DNA of 16,512 nt from Shewanella sp. (GTDB taxonomy: Bacteria > Pseudomonadota > Gammaproteobacteria > Enterobacterales > Shewanellaceae): NCBI GenBank assembly GCA_004195335.1, contig SDWK01000145.1, positions 1 to 16,512 of the forward strand, written 5' to 3'. Shown piece after piece: positions 1 to 7,067 of the stretch. A program made the translations under genes and the position numbers. Under the pieces are notes generated by a model. That model saw only the letters and a program-made list of their open reading frames with translations. It did no database searches and was not told where the DNA came from. Every line of letters starts with the position of its first letter. Position 1 is the first letter of the stretch.

Positions 1-164
1 GCATTGAATTTAATGGTTATTATTTTACAGTGAAAGCTTGGTTAATGAAATTGTAACTAAATTGGATCTAAAGTCTGTGGCCTGAATTTGTTGATTTAAA
101 TGATTTGAGCACGAGTCAGGTAAAATCGAGGGCGATAACCCCCTTCGCTCCCGATAGATACAGA
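1..164. other. Gene-free left edge
   Basis: This AT-rich stretch holds no open frame, RNA gene or terminator that I can support. It lies downstream of the minus-strand trmO-like relic. Part of it may belong to a gene or flank outside the window. Confidence 0.5.
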
Positions 165-582
165 TTAGGCAAATCGCTTATCTGAACGAACGGCATGTGG
201 ATCTAAGCCTCGTTCATACCAGCCATCTTTGGTCTCTTTTATATTATCAAAAGATTGAATATAGGGTTTGATATCCAGAATCGGCTCATGTAATAACGGT
301 TACAAGGGCACTGTATCCACTGCTTAGGCTAGTGAGATTGGGCCAGATCAGATGCCGTTATGCTAACACCTTTTATTTGGGCAAAAGAGACAAGCCCGGT
401 CTTATCTCTAAGTCATCGCAGGCCCAAGGTGTCACATAGGCCCATAAGTAATGGCCTGCAACTTCAAGTTTTACCTGTTTATTATTCTCAGCCTGACAAT
501 CGCTCACTTGAATGATCTCTACTGGATTCAGAGCAATCGATGCCGAGGTAAAATTGGGGGTAGAGATAGTGCTGCTAGCAAG
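165..582 (-). pseudogene. Decayed TrmO/TsaA-like tRNA methyltransferase relic
   Basis: Read on the minus strand, the last part gives HEPILDIKPYIQSFDN, then GWYERGLDP, and a stop at 165-167. This matches the conserved tail of the TrmO/TsaA (UPF0066) family, which methylates N6 of t6A37 in some tRNAs and carries a GTPVLDIKPY-type motif. Further upstream (about 582-430) a different frame reads LASSTISTPNFTSAS and then EIIQVSDCQAENN. This aligns loosely with the family's ATRSPxRPNPIGLS block. Between the two blocks there are several stops, a frame change and about 150 bases that do not fit the family, and no N-terminal part is visible. The gene is therefore broken. The tail motif is what I see; the family name is recall, and the exact limits are guesses. 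Confidence 0.5.
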
Positions 583-604
583 CTAAGATACGCGAATATT
601 GTTT

Positions 605-671
605 ATATACCCAAACAACCTCTAAATCTACGGGAGCTCTGAACGAGCATTTTGAAGTGGCTTGGGTATAT
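605..671. repeat. Imperfect hairpin repeat upstream of greB
   Basis: The left arm (606-627, starting tatacccaaacaacctc) is complementary to the right arm (649-670, ending gaagtggcttgggtata) at about 17 of 22 positions, around a loop of about 20 bases. The right arm resembles two sites near tex at 4175-4206 and 4220-4249. This is the pattern of a dispersed REP- or MITE-like element with no coding capacity. It ends 27 bases before the greB start codon, so it probably lies in or near the greB leader. Confidence 0.6.
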
Positions 672-697
672 CTGTGTGTCGCCTTGGAGCTAGATAG

Positions 698-1189
698 ATG
701 AAAGCCATGTTAATCACCCGCAAAGGCTGGCAGGCCTTAGATAAAGAACTCAAATATCTGTGGAAAGAGTATCGCCCTGAAATCACCAAGAAGGTGCAGG
801 AGGCGGCGGCCCAAGGTGACCGATCCGAGAACGCAGATTACACTTATAACAAACGCCTTTTGCGTCAAATAGATAGCAGAGTTCGGTATCTGGTTAAGCG
901 GGTCGAAGAGTTGCAGATCATCGATTACTCGCCTCAGCAGGAGGGTAAGATTTTTTTCGGTGCCTGGATCGAATTGGAGAATGAAGCGGGGGAGATAGTT
1001 CAATACCGCATCGTGGGTAAAGATGAGCTGGATACCAAGCTGGGTTACATCACTATAGACTCACCCATGGCGCGTGCGCTTATCGGCAAGCAGGTAGACG
1101 ATGAGGTGGTTGTCCAGACACCATTGGGGCCTAAAGAGTGGTACATCAATAAGATCCAATATAAGGCGTTTGAAGATTCCCAAGATTAG
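698..1189 (+). CDS. greB: Transcription elongation factor GreB
   Basis: GreB enters the secondary channel of RNA polymerase and stimulates transcript cleavage, which rescues backtracked complexes. The 163-residue protein is close to the usual length of about 158. An N-terminal coiled-coil finger (residues 1-75) carries the tip motif GDRSENADY, with the two acidic residues D41 and E44 that help hold the catalytic magnesium. A C-terminal FKBP-like domain follows, with SPQQEGKIFFGAW and IDSPMARAL, both typical of GreB rather than GreA. The start is supported by GGAG at 686-689 and by the N-terminus MKAMLITRKG, which matches the length of the E. coli protein. In E. coli greB lies next to tex (yhgF). 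Here the order is kept but two genes intervene. The hairpin repeat at 605-671 sits directly upstream. I see no clear intrinsic terminator after the stop. Confidence 0.97.
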   Translation: MKAMLITRKGWQALDKELKYLWKEYRPEITKKVQEAAAQGDRSENADYTYNKRLLRQIDSRVRYLVKRVEELQIIDYSPQQEGKIFFGAWIELENEAGEIVQYRIVGKDELDTKLGYITIDSPMARALIGKQVDDEVVVQTPLGPKEWYINKIQYKAFEDSQD

Positions 1190-1213
1190 ACTCCGGAAAA
1201 TCACAACCGGACA

Positions 1214-1294
1214 AGTGTAAATCTGGGTCTACATACTTTTTAAGGTCACTCCCTCCGAGAGCCCCGAGTACTGGGGAGGGACCCGAGTTACACT
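1214..1294. repeat. Long inverted repeat in the decarboxylase leader
   Basis: The left arm agtgtaaatctgggtc (1214-1229) and right arm gacccgagttacact (1280-1294) are complementary apart from a bulge and one mismatch. Inside them, ctccctcc and ggaggga can pair, or ccccgagtactgggg can form a smaller hairpin. There is no T-run, so this is not an ordinary terminator. The left arm overlaps the stronger TyrR-like box. It could be a mobile hairpin remnant, an RNA structure or a DNA-level palindrome. Confidence 0.55.
1216..1233. promoter_or_regulatory. Putative TyrR box (strong)
   Basis: The 18-base site tgtaaatctgggtctaca matches the known TyrR box TGTAAA-N6-TTTACA at 11 of 12 fixed positions. TyrR responds to aromatic amino acids and controls aromatic metabolism in Gammaproteobacteria; it is also reported to control ipdC in Enterobacter. 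The site lies about 200 bases before a gene of that enzyme family. TyrR control of this gene is inference. Confidence 0.5.
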
Positions 1295-1298
1295 TATC

Positions 1299-1316
1299 TG
1301 TCACGTTATCTATACA
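1299..1316. promoter_or_regulatory. Putative TyrR box (weak)
   Basis: The 18-base site tgtcacgttatctataca keeps the TGT-N12-ACA frame of a TyrR box but differs at three of the inner positions. Its centre lies 83 bases, about eight helical turns, from that of the stronger box. TyrR is known to bind a strong and a weak box together, which makes this pair plausible but unproven. Confidence 0.35.
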
Positions 1317-1435
1317 CTTCGGTTACACTGTTCATTTTTTCAAAACTGATCTCGATCAACACCTTCTTTTTCAATCCCTCTAGGCTGCACCCTTAATGAA
1401 TAAAGAGTGTCAGCGAAATAGAGAAGGATTGAGCA

Positions 1436-3235
1436 GTGTCTCCATCAATTAAAGATAATTTTGGTAGTGAGTATTACAATAGTTTGCCCCTTTTTGGTGA
1501 TTGCCTGGGTGAGTTGTTGGCCTTTTTTGGGGTGAAACGAGCCTATGGGGTCGGTGGTGATTTTGTCGCAAACCTGATTAATTCATTAGAGAGGCACCTC
1601 GATGTATTGCCCTCAAGCAATGAGATGCATGCCGGTTTTAGCGCCTGCGCTCAGGCTGAGCTTAATCCTCTGGGGATGTGTTTAACGACTTATACGGTTG
1701 GCAGCCTTCCTTGTGTTACGGCAGCCGCACTGGCGAGAACCGAGGGCTTACCTGTTGTCTTTATCTCCGGTGCGCCCGGCGAGGCTGAGATCAATAGCCA
1801 TGCGCTGCATCATTCGGTACACCCACATACAGCTTGGCATACGGATCTAGATGCGGCCTTAAACTCTTTTCGGGCATTGGGTGTCAGAGCCGAGCGTCTT
1901 CAGGGTCAGAGGCATAGCGGTCAGCCAAACATTGCCGCCGAGCAGTGTCTGGAATTACTCAGCTATGCTTATCTGAATCGTCAACCGGTGTTTATTGAGA
2001 TCCCAAGAGATCTGATTAATCAGGTCACCCAATCCCTGAATCTTCCACAGAGTCTAGAGCAGATATCACAGAATCAACCACTGAGCCTGAGTGGTGCCGA
2101 GTTGATTGCCAAAGATATCGAGTCAAAGCTCAAACAAGCCAGCAAGCCTCTGGTGTTTCTGGGTGAGAAACTGAGATTGAATCGCCCGTTACTGTCTAAA
2201 ATTATCTCATTTTGCCATCAGCATCGTTTGCCCTATGCGACCAGCTGGTTTGGTAAGGGGATGCTCGATGAGAGCGAGCCTCTCTGTTTAGGTAGTTATA
2301 ACGGTGTCTTCAGTGAACTCGAAGGCAAGCACTACATCGAATCCCAAGCCGACTATATTTTAGAATTAGGTACGGCAATATTTCCCTCTGATACCAATAA
2401 TGCGTTTAGCAGTCAGACACATGCCGTAGACACTCATCAGCATAAAACGATGCTGAGGGGGACGGCACGATGGGAAAAAGATATTGAAGCCGTTATCGAT
2501 CTTCTTGTGCAGAATTTACCAGTACATGAGGAAACTGAAAACACTCAGGAGTCGGATGAAAAAGTAACTCCGCCACTCGAATCCGTTATGCTCGGCTATC
2601 ACAACTTAGCGGGCACGATTAATCAGGCTCAGCGTCAGCTCGTTAAGCCTTACATCTTCGTTCCCGAAGTCGGTAGCTCTCTGTTTGCCAGCTTCGAATT
2701 AGAGACTAATCACAGTGATATCGGCAGAAGTTATCTGGCAAACCCTTGGTATGCAGCGATGGGAACCGCGCTTCCTTACGCAAGAGCCATTGCCGATCAA
2801 CTTGCCGATATTAACAGCCTGCAGCCGGTGTTAGTCATGATTGGAGATGGTGGTTTTAATTTTCAGGCTAATGAACTGATCAACCTGCAGAAGCAGGCAG
2901 CCAATGTGACGATTCTCTACATGAGAAACAATATTTTTCATCTGGGTAAGGCCGGTGACGCCCCTATTTATTCCTGTAATGATCAAGGTTTCAATCCAAG
3001 GTTACTGATCCAGGCCTATGGCGGGCAGGGGCATCTGTGTGAGACGACGGAGCAACTCGCGACCTGCCTTGTTGAGACGGCTCTGTGTGGAGGCTTGCAC
3101 CTGATTGAGGTGCCGACCTCTGTGGAGGCCGAGCATCAGAGCGAAACCACTAAGAAGTTAAACACTTACATTGGCTTTAGAAACGGTGATCCCCTAGCTA
3201 TCGAGAGATGGAATGAGCTGTGCGGTACAAATTAA
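1436..3235 (+). CDS. ThDP-dependent 2-oxo-acid decarboxylase (indolepyruvate/pyruvate decarboxylase type)
   Basis: This enzyme should decarboxylate a 2-oxo acid to an aldehyde in the cytoplasm with thiamine diphosphate and Mg2+. An N-terminal pyrimidine-binding domain carries the catalytic glutamate E63 (in SSNEMHAGFSA) and the paired histidines H125-H126 (HALHHSV) typical of pyruvate and indolepyruvate decarboxylases. A central domain follows. The C-terminal cofactor-binding domain has GDG at 470-472 and NN at 498-499, the usual ThDP motif. The length of 599 residues is somewhat above the typical 550. The GTG start has AGAAGGA at 1421-1428 as ribosome binding site. The substrate cannot be read from sequence. 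TyrR-like boxes upstream suggest an aromatic 2-oxo acid such as indolepyruvate or phenylpyruvate. The 3' end is repeated in tandem beyond the stop. It lies between greB and tex, whose neighbours elsewhere do not include such a gene, so it may be an insertion. Confidence 0.85.
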   Translation: MSPSIKDNFGSEYYNSLPLFGDCLGELLAFFGVKRAYGVGGDFVANLINSLERHLDVLPSSNEMHAGFSACAQAELNPLGMCLTTYTVGSLPCVTAAALARTEGLPVVFISGAPGEAEINSHALHHSVHPHTAWHTDLDAALNSFRALGVRAERLQGQRHSGQPNIAAEQCLELLSYAYLNRQPVFIEIPRDLINQVTQSLNLPQSLEQISQNQPLSLSGAELIAKDIESKLKQASKPLVFLGEKLRLNRPLLSKIISFCHQHRLPYATSWFGKGMLDESEPLCLGSYNGVFSELEGKHYIESQADYILELGTAIFPSDTNNAFSSQTHAVDTHQHKTMLRGTARWEKDIEAVIDLLVQNLPVHEETENTQESDEKVTPPLESVMLGYHNLAGTINQAQRQLVKPYIFVPEVGSSLFASFELETNHSDIGRSYLANPWYAAMGTALPYARAIADQLADINSLQPVLVMIGDGGFNFQANELINLQKQAANVTILYMRNNIFHLGKAGDAPIYSCNDQGFNPRLLIQAYGGQGHLCETTEQLATCLVETALCGGLHLIEVPTSVEAEHQSETTKKLNTYIGFRNGDPLAIERWNELCGTN

Positions 3236-3450
3236 AGCTCATGGATAACAGAAAGGGAGAATATAGCTAAACACACTGTTAAATTCAGCTTTAGAAACGG
3301 TGACTCTCAAGCTATTGTTCGATGGAATGAGCTGTGCGGTACAAATTAAAGCTCATGGATAACAGAAGGGGAGAATATAGCTAAACACACTGTTAAATTC
3401 AGCTTTAGAAACGGTGCTCCCAAGCTATCGAACGATGGAATGAACTGTGT
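3174..3450 (+). repeat. 114-bp tandem repeat of the decarboxylase 3' end
   Basis: The block beginning at gctttagaaacggtg recurs at 3174, 3288 and 3402, a spacing of exactly 114 bases. The first copy holds the last codons and stop of the decarboxylase. The second is nearly identical from gatggaatgagctgtgcgg onward and, being a multiple of three, stays in frame and reads FRNGDSQAIVRWNELCGTN followed by a stop. The third is partial and has lost one base, so its frame breaks. This is an intragenic tandem duplication that lies beyond the original stop codon. No separate gene can be supported in 3236-3680. Confidence 0.9.
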
Positions 3451-3680
3451 GGGCATTCTTGATGGTTCAGGGAATAATACTGCTCGAATGTAAGTCGTAT
3501 TAGCTAAGGCTAAATTGATGTCGGTCATGATGAGGCGATAATTGTTTGTGCTAGTATCAGTTTTTACGCTTTAAAAGGTGTAGAGCACCCTTTTAGGTAG
3601 GGGATGTTCAATGGGTTTGATTGGCTTTTAATCTTATAGAGCAAGTGATTCTTCGACAGATAACAAAATGGATAATAAAG

Positions 3681-4052
3681 ATGGATAAGACTCAGTATTT
3701 TTATCGTACCGCCATTTTCACACGCAAAGATAATCAGGTTTCATTGGTGGATATTGAGAAGCCGGACGATACGACTCCTATGGAAGATTGGATGGCGATA
3801 GTGGTATCCCTTGCCGATGGTCGCCATACGGTGAATGAGTTGATCGACTATATGCGTGCGCAATATCAGAGTGCACCACAAGAGCTGGAAGATACGCTGT
3901 ACTCGGTGCTTGAAAGGTTGCAGGAGGGGAATATTGTGCAATTGAGTGAACAGGCTGTCGAGTTGCCCTATTATCTGGCTGAACCTCTGGAGTCGCTGGA
4001 TATTGAAAAGGCGAAAAAACTGATCAAAGAGGATGGCTATATTCACCATTAG
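3681..4052 (+). CDS. Small PqqD-like domain protein of unknown function
   Basis: I place the start at ATG 3681, giving 123 residues beginning MDKTQYFYRTAIF. An upstream TTG at 3621 is in frame, but it would add an unlikely 20-residue extension. Residues 20-95 resemble a PqqD-type winged-helix domain. They include a loop with VVSLADGRHTVNELIDYM, then a helix pair ending in LERLQEGNIVQL, like the DGRRT...FLxxLxxxGLL pattern of PqqD proteins. PqqD domains bind peptide substrates for radical SAM enzymes, but no radical SAM or precursor peptide gene is nearby, so that role cannot be assumed here. The C-terminal tail is acidic and lysine-rich. There is no signal peptide or membrane segment. The ribosome binding site is weak. 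A strong terminator follows at 4068-4092, so the gene is probably transcribed alone or with the decarboxylase upstream. Confidence 0.75.
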   Translation: MDKTQYFYRTAIFTRKDNQVSLVDIEKPDDTTPMEDWMAIVVSLADGRHTVNELIDYMRAQYQSAPQELEDTLYSVLERLQEGNIVQLSEQAVELPYYLAEPLESLDIEKAKKLIKEDGYIHH

Positions 4053-4067
4053 CTCTCTTTCAGAGGA

Positions 4068-4092
4068 AAGCCCGCACCCTGCGGGCTTTTTT
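4068..4092 (+). terminator. Intrinsic terminator after the PqqD-like gene
   Basis: A nine-base stem (aagcccgca paired with tgcgggctt) with loop ccc is followed by a T-run to 4092. It lies 15 bases after the stop codon. This is a textbook rho-independent terminator that separates the gene from tex. Confidence 0.95.
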
Positions 4093-4174
4093 GTGTTTAT
4101 GCATTAAATCTCTTCGGGTATCCATTAAGAATGGTATTTGACGACCTTTAACTGTGTCACTTCCTGACAGGCTT

Positions 4175-4249
4175 AATCCTGCACATTGAAGTGGTTTGGC
4201 TGCATACTCAAACGACCTGAATCCTGCATTTCCAAGTGGCTTGGGTATA
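4175..4249. repeat. Two direct copies of the short hairpin-repeat sequence
   Basis: Copy A (4175-4206) and copy B (4220-4249) both begin aatcctgca and share aagtgg followed by a TTGG-rich end. Copy B ends aagtggcttgggtata, identical to the right arm of the element at 605-671. They lie in the tex leader, and an in-frame GTG at 4256 follows them directly. This is a reason to distrust that codon as the tex start. There are two copies here and one near greB. Confidence 0.6.
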
Positions 4250-4309
4250 TAGGCTGTGCTATCTTTGGCAGCACTCAAATCTTTCTATCCAGGCACGACA
4301 CAACTTCTT

Positions 4310-6676
4310 ATGCAAATGACGCAGAATATTGCCCAAATCATCGCTCAGGAACTGAATGTTCGCGAACAACAAGTCACCTCTACTATCACCTTACTCGACG
4401 ATGGGGCAACGGTACCTTTTGTTGCACGTTATCGAAAGGAGGCGACGGGAGGGCTGGATGATACTCAGTTGCGTACGTTAAATAGCCGGTTGAGTTACCT
4501 GCGTGATCTGAATGATAGAAGAACGGTGATCCTATCGAGTATTGAGACTCAGGGAAAACTAACCCCTGAATTGAAAAAAGCCTTGTTCGATGCCGACAGT
4601 AAGACGCGTTTAGAAGATCTTTACCTGCCTTATAAGCCTAAGCGTCGCACTAAGGGGCAGATAGCAATTGAAGCTGGCATCGAGCCTTTGGCCGATAGGT
4701 TACTCGGTAACCGACAGGCCAATATTGAACTCGAAGCGGGTAAATTTATCAATGCAGAAGCGGGATTTACCGACAGTAAATCAGTTCTCGATGGCGCGCG
4801 TTTCATTATCATGGAGCGTTTTGCTGAGAATGCCGCGCTGCTGCAAAAGGTAAGGCAACATCTTAGCCAAAGCTCTGTGCTTGAGAGCCGTATGGTGAAG
4901 GGGAAAGAGAAAGAGGGCGCGAAATTCCGCGATTACTTTGAGCATACAGAGAAGTTAAGCAAGATACCTTCCCACCGTGCATTAGCCATGCTACGCGGTC
5001 GAAATGAGGGGGTGCTGAGCTTAAACATGAATGCCGATCCGGACAGTGAGTCCAAGCAAGGCAGTTATTGCGAAGTGATCATCGCCGATCACTTTAAGCT
5101 GAATCTGACGGATAGTGCGGTAGACCAGTGGTTGAAAACCGTCGTTACGGCAACCTGGCGTATCAAGATCGCGCTGCAGATGGAGACCGAGTTTATAGCT
5201 AAAATGCGTGAACAGGCTGAATCTGAGTCGATCAACGTTTTTGCAAAGAATTTGGGCGATCTGCTGATGGCTGCTCCTGCGGGGGCCAAGGCCACATTAG
5301 GATTAGACCCGGGCCTGAGAAGTGGCGTGAAAGTGGCTATCGTGAACAACACGGGTAAGCTGGTGGCACACTCGACTATCTTCCCTCATGCCCCGCAAAA
5401 CCTGTGGGACAAGTCTGTTCGCACCTTAGCGAACCTTGCCAAAATGCATAAGGTTGAGTTGATTGCGGTAGGTAATGGCACCGCTTCGAGAGAAACGGAT
5501 AAGCTGGCGAGTGATCTGATCGCCAACGTGAAAGCCGAACTACCTGGGTTAACTAAGATTATGGTGAGTGAGGCTGGGGCCTCTGTCTATTCTGCTTCTG
5601 AACTCGCTGCCGATGAATTTCCCGATCTGGATGTGACTATTCGTGGCGCCGTGTCTATCGCCCGCCGCCTCCAAGATCCGCTCGCCGAACTGGTTAAGAT
5701 CGAGCCTAAGTCGATCGGAGTCGGACAGTATCAACATGATGTCAGCCAAAGCCAATTGTCTCAGTCTCTCGAAGGCGTGGTTGAAGATTGCGTAAACGGC
5801 GTCGGCGTAGACCTCAATATGGCTTCCGCGCCTTTGTTGTCACAGGTTGCCGGTTTGAACAAGACATTAGCAAGAAACATTGTCACCTACCGAGATGAAA
5901 ATGGTCAATTTAAACAGCGTAAGCAATTGCTTAAGGTTGCCCGTTTAGGCCCTAAAGCCTACGAGCAAGCGGCGGGGTTCCTGCGTATTATCGATGGTGA
6001 TAATCCATTAGATGCTTCTTCTGTGCATCCAGAAGCCTATTCGTTGGTGGAATCTATTGCGAAGGCAAAAGGTCAGGCCTTAGATAGCTTGATGGGCAAC
6101 AGCGAGCTGCTCCGTAGTCTGAAACCCGAAGATTTTATTACCGAAAAATTTGGTCTGCCAACGGTTACGGACATTTTGGCTGAACTCGACAAACCGGGTC
6201 GAGATCCACGCGGTGAATTTAAGACAGCTACCTTTAAGGAGGGAGTTGAAGCGGTTAAAGATCTTAAACTCGATATGATCTTAGAAGGTGTAGTGACCAA
6301 TGTGACTAACTTTGGCGCCTTTGTCGATGTTGGGGTTCACCAGGATGGCCTTGTGCATATCTCTTCACTGACGGACAAATTTGTTAGCGACCCTCACACT
6401 ATCGTGAAGGCGGGTGATGTGGTTAAAGTTAAAGTGATGCAGGTTGATGTTGAGCGCAAGCGTATCGGTCTTAGCATGCGTCTGGATGAGAAGGCCAGCG
6501 AGATGGTTGAGAGCCGACCTAGCCATAAGGCTCAGTCAGAGTCTAAGCCTGCAGAGAGAACGAACCAGCAAGGTAAAGGCAAGCCGCAACATAGAGCTCA
6601 ACCAAAACCAAAACAACAAGCCAATGCAGCCATGGGCAATGCCTTCGCCGATGCTTTTGCAAAACTGAAGAAGTAG
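4310..6676 (+). CDS. tex: RNA-binding transcription accessory protein Tex
   Basis: Tex (YhgF in E. coli) is a cytoplasmic nucleic-acid-binding protein tied to transcription; its exact biochemical role is still unsettled. The 788-residue protein is close to the family length of about 770-790. An N-terminal helical region contains [17 protein letters not shown] YqgF-like RNase H fold begins near residue 328 with [10 protein letters not shown] (D333). Helix-hairpin-helix elements follow around 490-570 ([10 protein letters not shown]). A C-terminal S1 domain spans about 655-730 ([12 protein letters not shown]), and a basic, Gln- and Lys-rich tail ends the protein. I chose ATG 4310; ATG 4316 is equally possible. 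A longer frame from GTG 4256 would start inside repeat DNA and adds residues absent from the family. No strong ribosome binding site is seen at either start. Terminator at 6714-6749. Confidence 0.95.
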   Translation: MQMTQNIAQIIAQELNVREQQVTSTITLLDDGATVPFVARYRKEATGGLDDTQLRTLNSRLSYLRDLNDRRTVILSSIETQGKLTPELKKALFDADSKTRLEDLYLPYKPKRRTKGQIAIEAGIEPLADRLLGNRQANIELEAGKFINAEAGFTDSKSVLDGARFIIMERFAENAALLQKVRQHLSQSSVLESRMVKGKEKEGAKFRDYFEHTEKLSKIPSHRALAMLRGRNEGVLSLNMNADPDSESKQGSYCEVIIADHFKLNLTDSAVDQWLKTVVTATWRIKIALQMETEFIAKMREQAESESINVFAKNLGDLLMAAPAGAKATLGLDPGLRSGVKVAIVNNTGKLVAHSTIFPHAPQNLWDKSVRTLANLAKMHKVELIAVGNGTASRETDKLASDLIANVKAELPGLTKIMVSEAGASVYSASELAADEFPDLDVTIRGAVSIARRLQDPLAELVKIEPKSIGVGQYQHDVSQSQLSQSLEGVVEDCVNGVGVDLNMASAPLLSQVAGLNKTLARNIVTYRDENGQFKQRKQLLKVARLGPKAYEQAAGFLRIIDGDNPLDASSVHPEAYSLVESIAKAKGQALDSLMGNSELLRSLKPEDFITEKFGLPTVTDILAELDKPGRDPRGEFKTATFKEGVEAVKDLKLDMILEGVVTNVTNFGAFVDVGVHQDGLVHISSLTDKFVSDPHTIVKAGDVVKVKVMQVDVERKRIGLSMRLDEKASEMVESRPSHKAQSESKPAERTNQQGKGKPQHRAQPKPKQQANAAMGNAFADAFAKLKK

Positions 6677-6713
6677 TGTTCAGTTAGATATGCTTGTTAT
6701 TGATTAAGTTGAT

Positions 6714-6749
6714 AATGTCGAAAGGGTTATGCCATTCGACATTTTTTTT
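6714..6749 (+). terminator. Intrinsic terminator after tex
   Basis: Stem aatgtcgaaagg (6714-6725) pairs with ccattcgacatt (6732-6743) with one mismatch around loop gttatg. A run of eight T follows. It is located about 40 bases after the tex stop. Confidence 0.93.
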
Positions 6750-6853
6750 ACTTCAGGTCTGTTAAAATTGTTCTAAATGTTTCGTCTTTGTTTGTTCTTT
6801 ATAGACACCTGGTGAACTAATATGGTCAGGCTCTGTCTTATGTCTAATCACTT

Positions 6854-6859
6854 TATACT
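6854..6859 (+). promoter_or_regulatory. Possible -10 box for the sulfatase gene
   Basis: TATACT matches the sigma-70 -10 consensus at five of six bases, but no good -35 element lies at the usual distance. If used, transcription would begin near 6866 and give a leader of about 200 bases. This is a weak prediction. Confidence 0.25.
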
Positions 6860-6863
6860 GTGC

Positions 6864-7060
6864 GCCGTAGCGATAATTCGAATTGCTTCGGCCAATATGG
6901 CTATTTAAAGGGTGATGGTTCTTAGGCGAACGCATATTTTATGAGGGAGAATATACACTCTCTTATCACTCCGATGAGGGTGAAAGGAAACTCCAGAAGG
7001 GGTAATTAACGCATGGACCACTCCAGAGTTCTGGATTAATGATACAAAATAACTTTTGGG
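6864..7060 (+). promoter_or_regulatory. Hairpin-rich leader of the sulfatase gene
   Basis: Four adjacent stems can form. Stem one has gccg with cggc (6864-6892, with inner pairs). Stem two has atgagggag with ctctcttat (6941-6966, nine pairs including two G-U). Stem three has tcactc with gggtga (6966-6983). Stem four has tccagaa with ttctgga (6992-7035), with ggggt and accactcc able to pair inside. This is unusually structured for a 200-base leader. I compared it from memory with fluoride, manganese, c-di-GMP, glycine and TPP riboswitch consensuses and none fits. It could be a regulatory RNA leader or chance structure. Confidence 0.4.
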
Positions 7061-7067
7061 TGCTTTC

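Noticed and set aside
451..642. Open frame of 63 codons on the plus strand
   Set aside because: It lies opposite the trmO-like relic and ends in the hairpin repeat, with no ribosome binding site or family match.
1200..1300. TPP riboswitch or attC-like site before the decarboxylase
   Set aside because: The conserved TPP motif with CTGAGA is absent and the palindrome lacks the attC core GTTRRRY.
3346..3528. Minus-strand open frame over the tandem repeats
   Set aside because: It is the reverse strand of duplicated decarboxylase tail, with no start signal or family match.
4256..4309. Upstream GTG start for tex
   Set aside because: It follows repeat DNA directly, adds residues absent from the family and has no ribosome binding site.
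6864..7060. Fluoride riboswitch, suggested by gggtgatgg
   Set aside because: Only the first few bases fit. The conserved GCTGATG-type segment and pseudoknot are missing.
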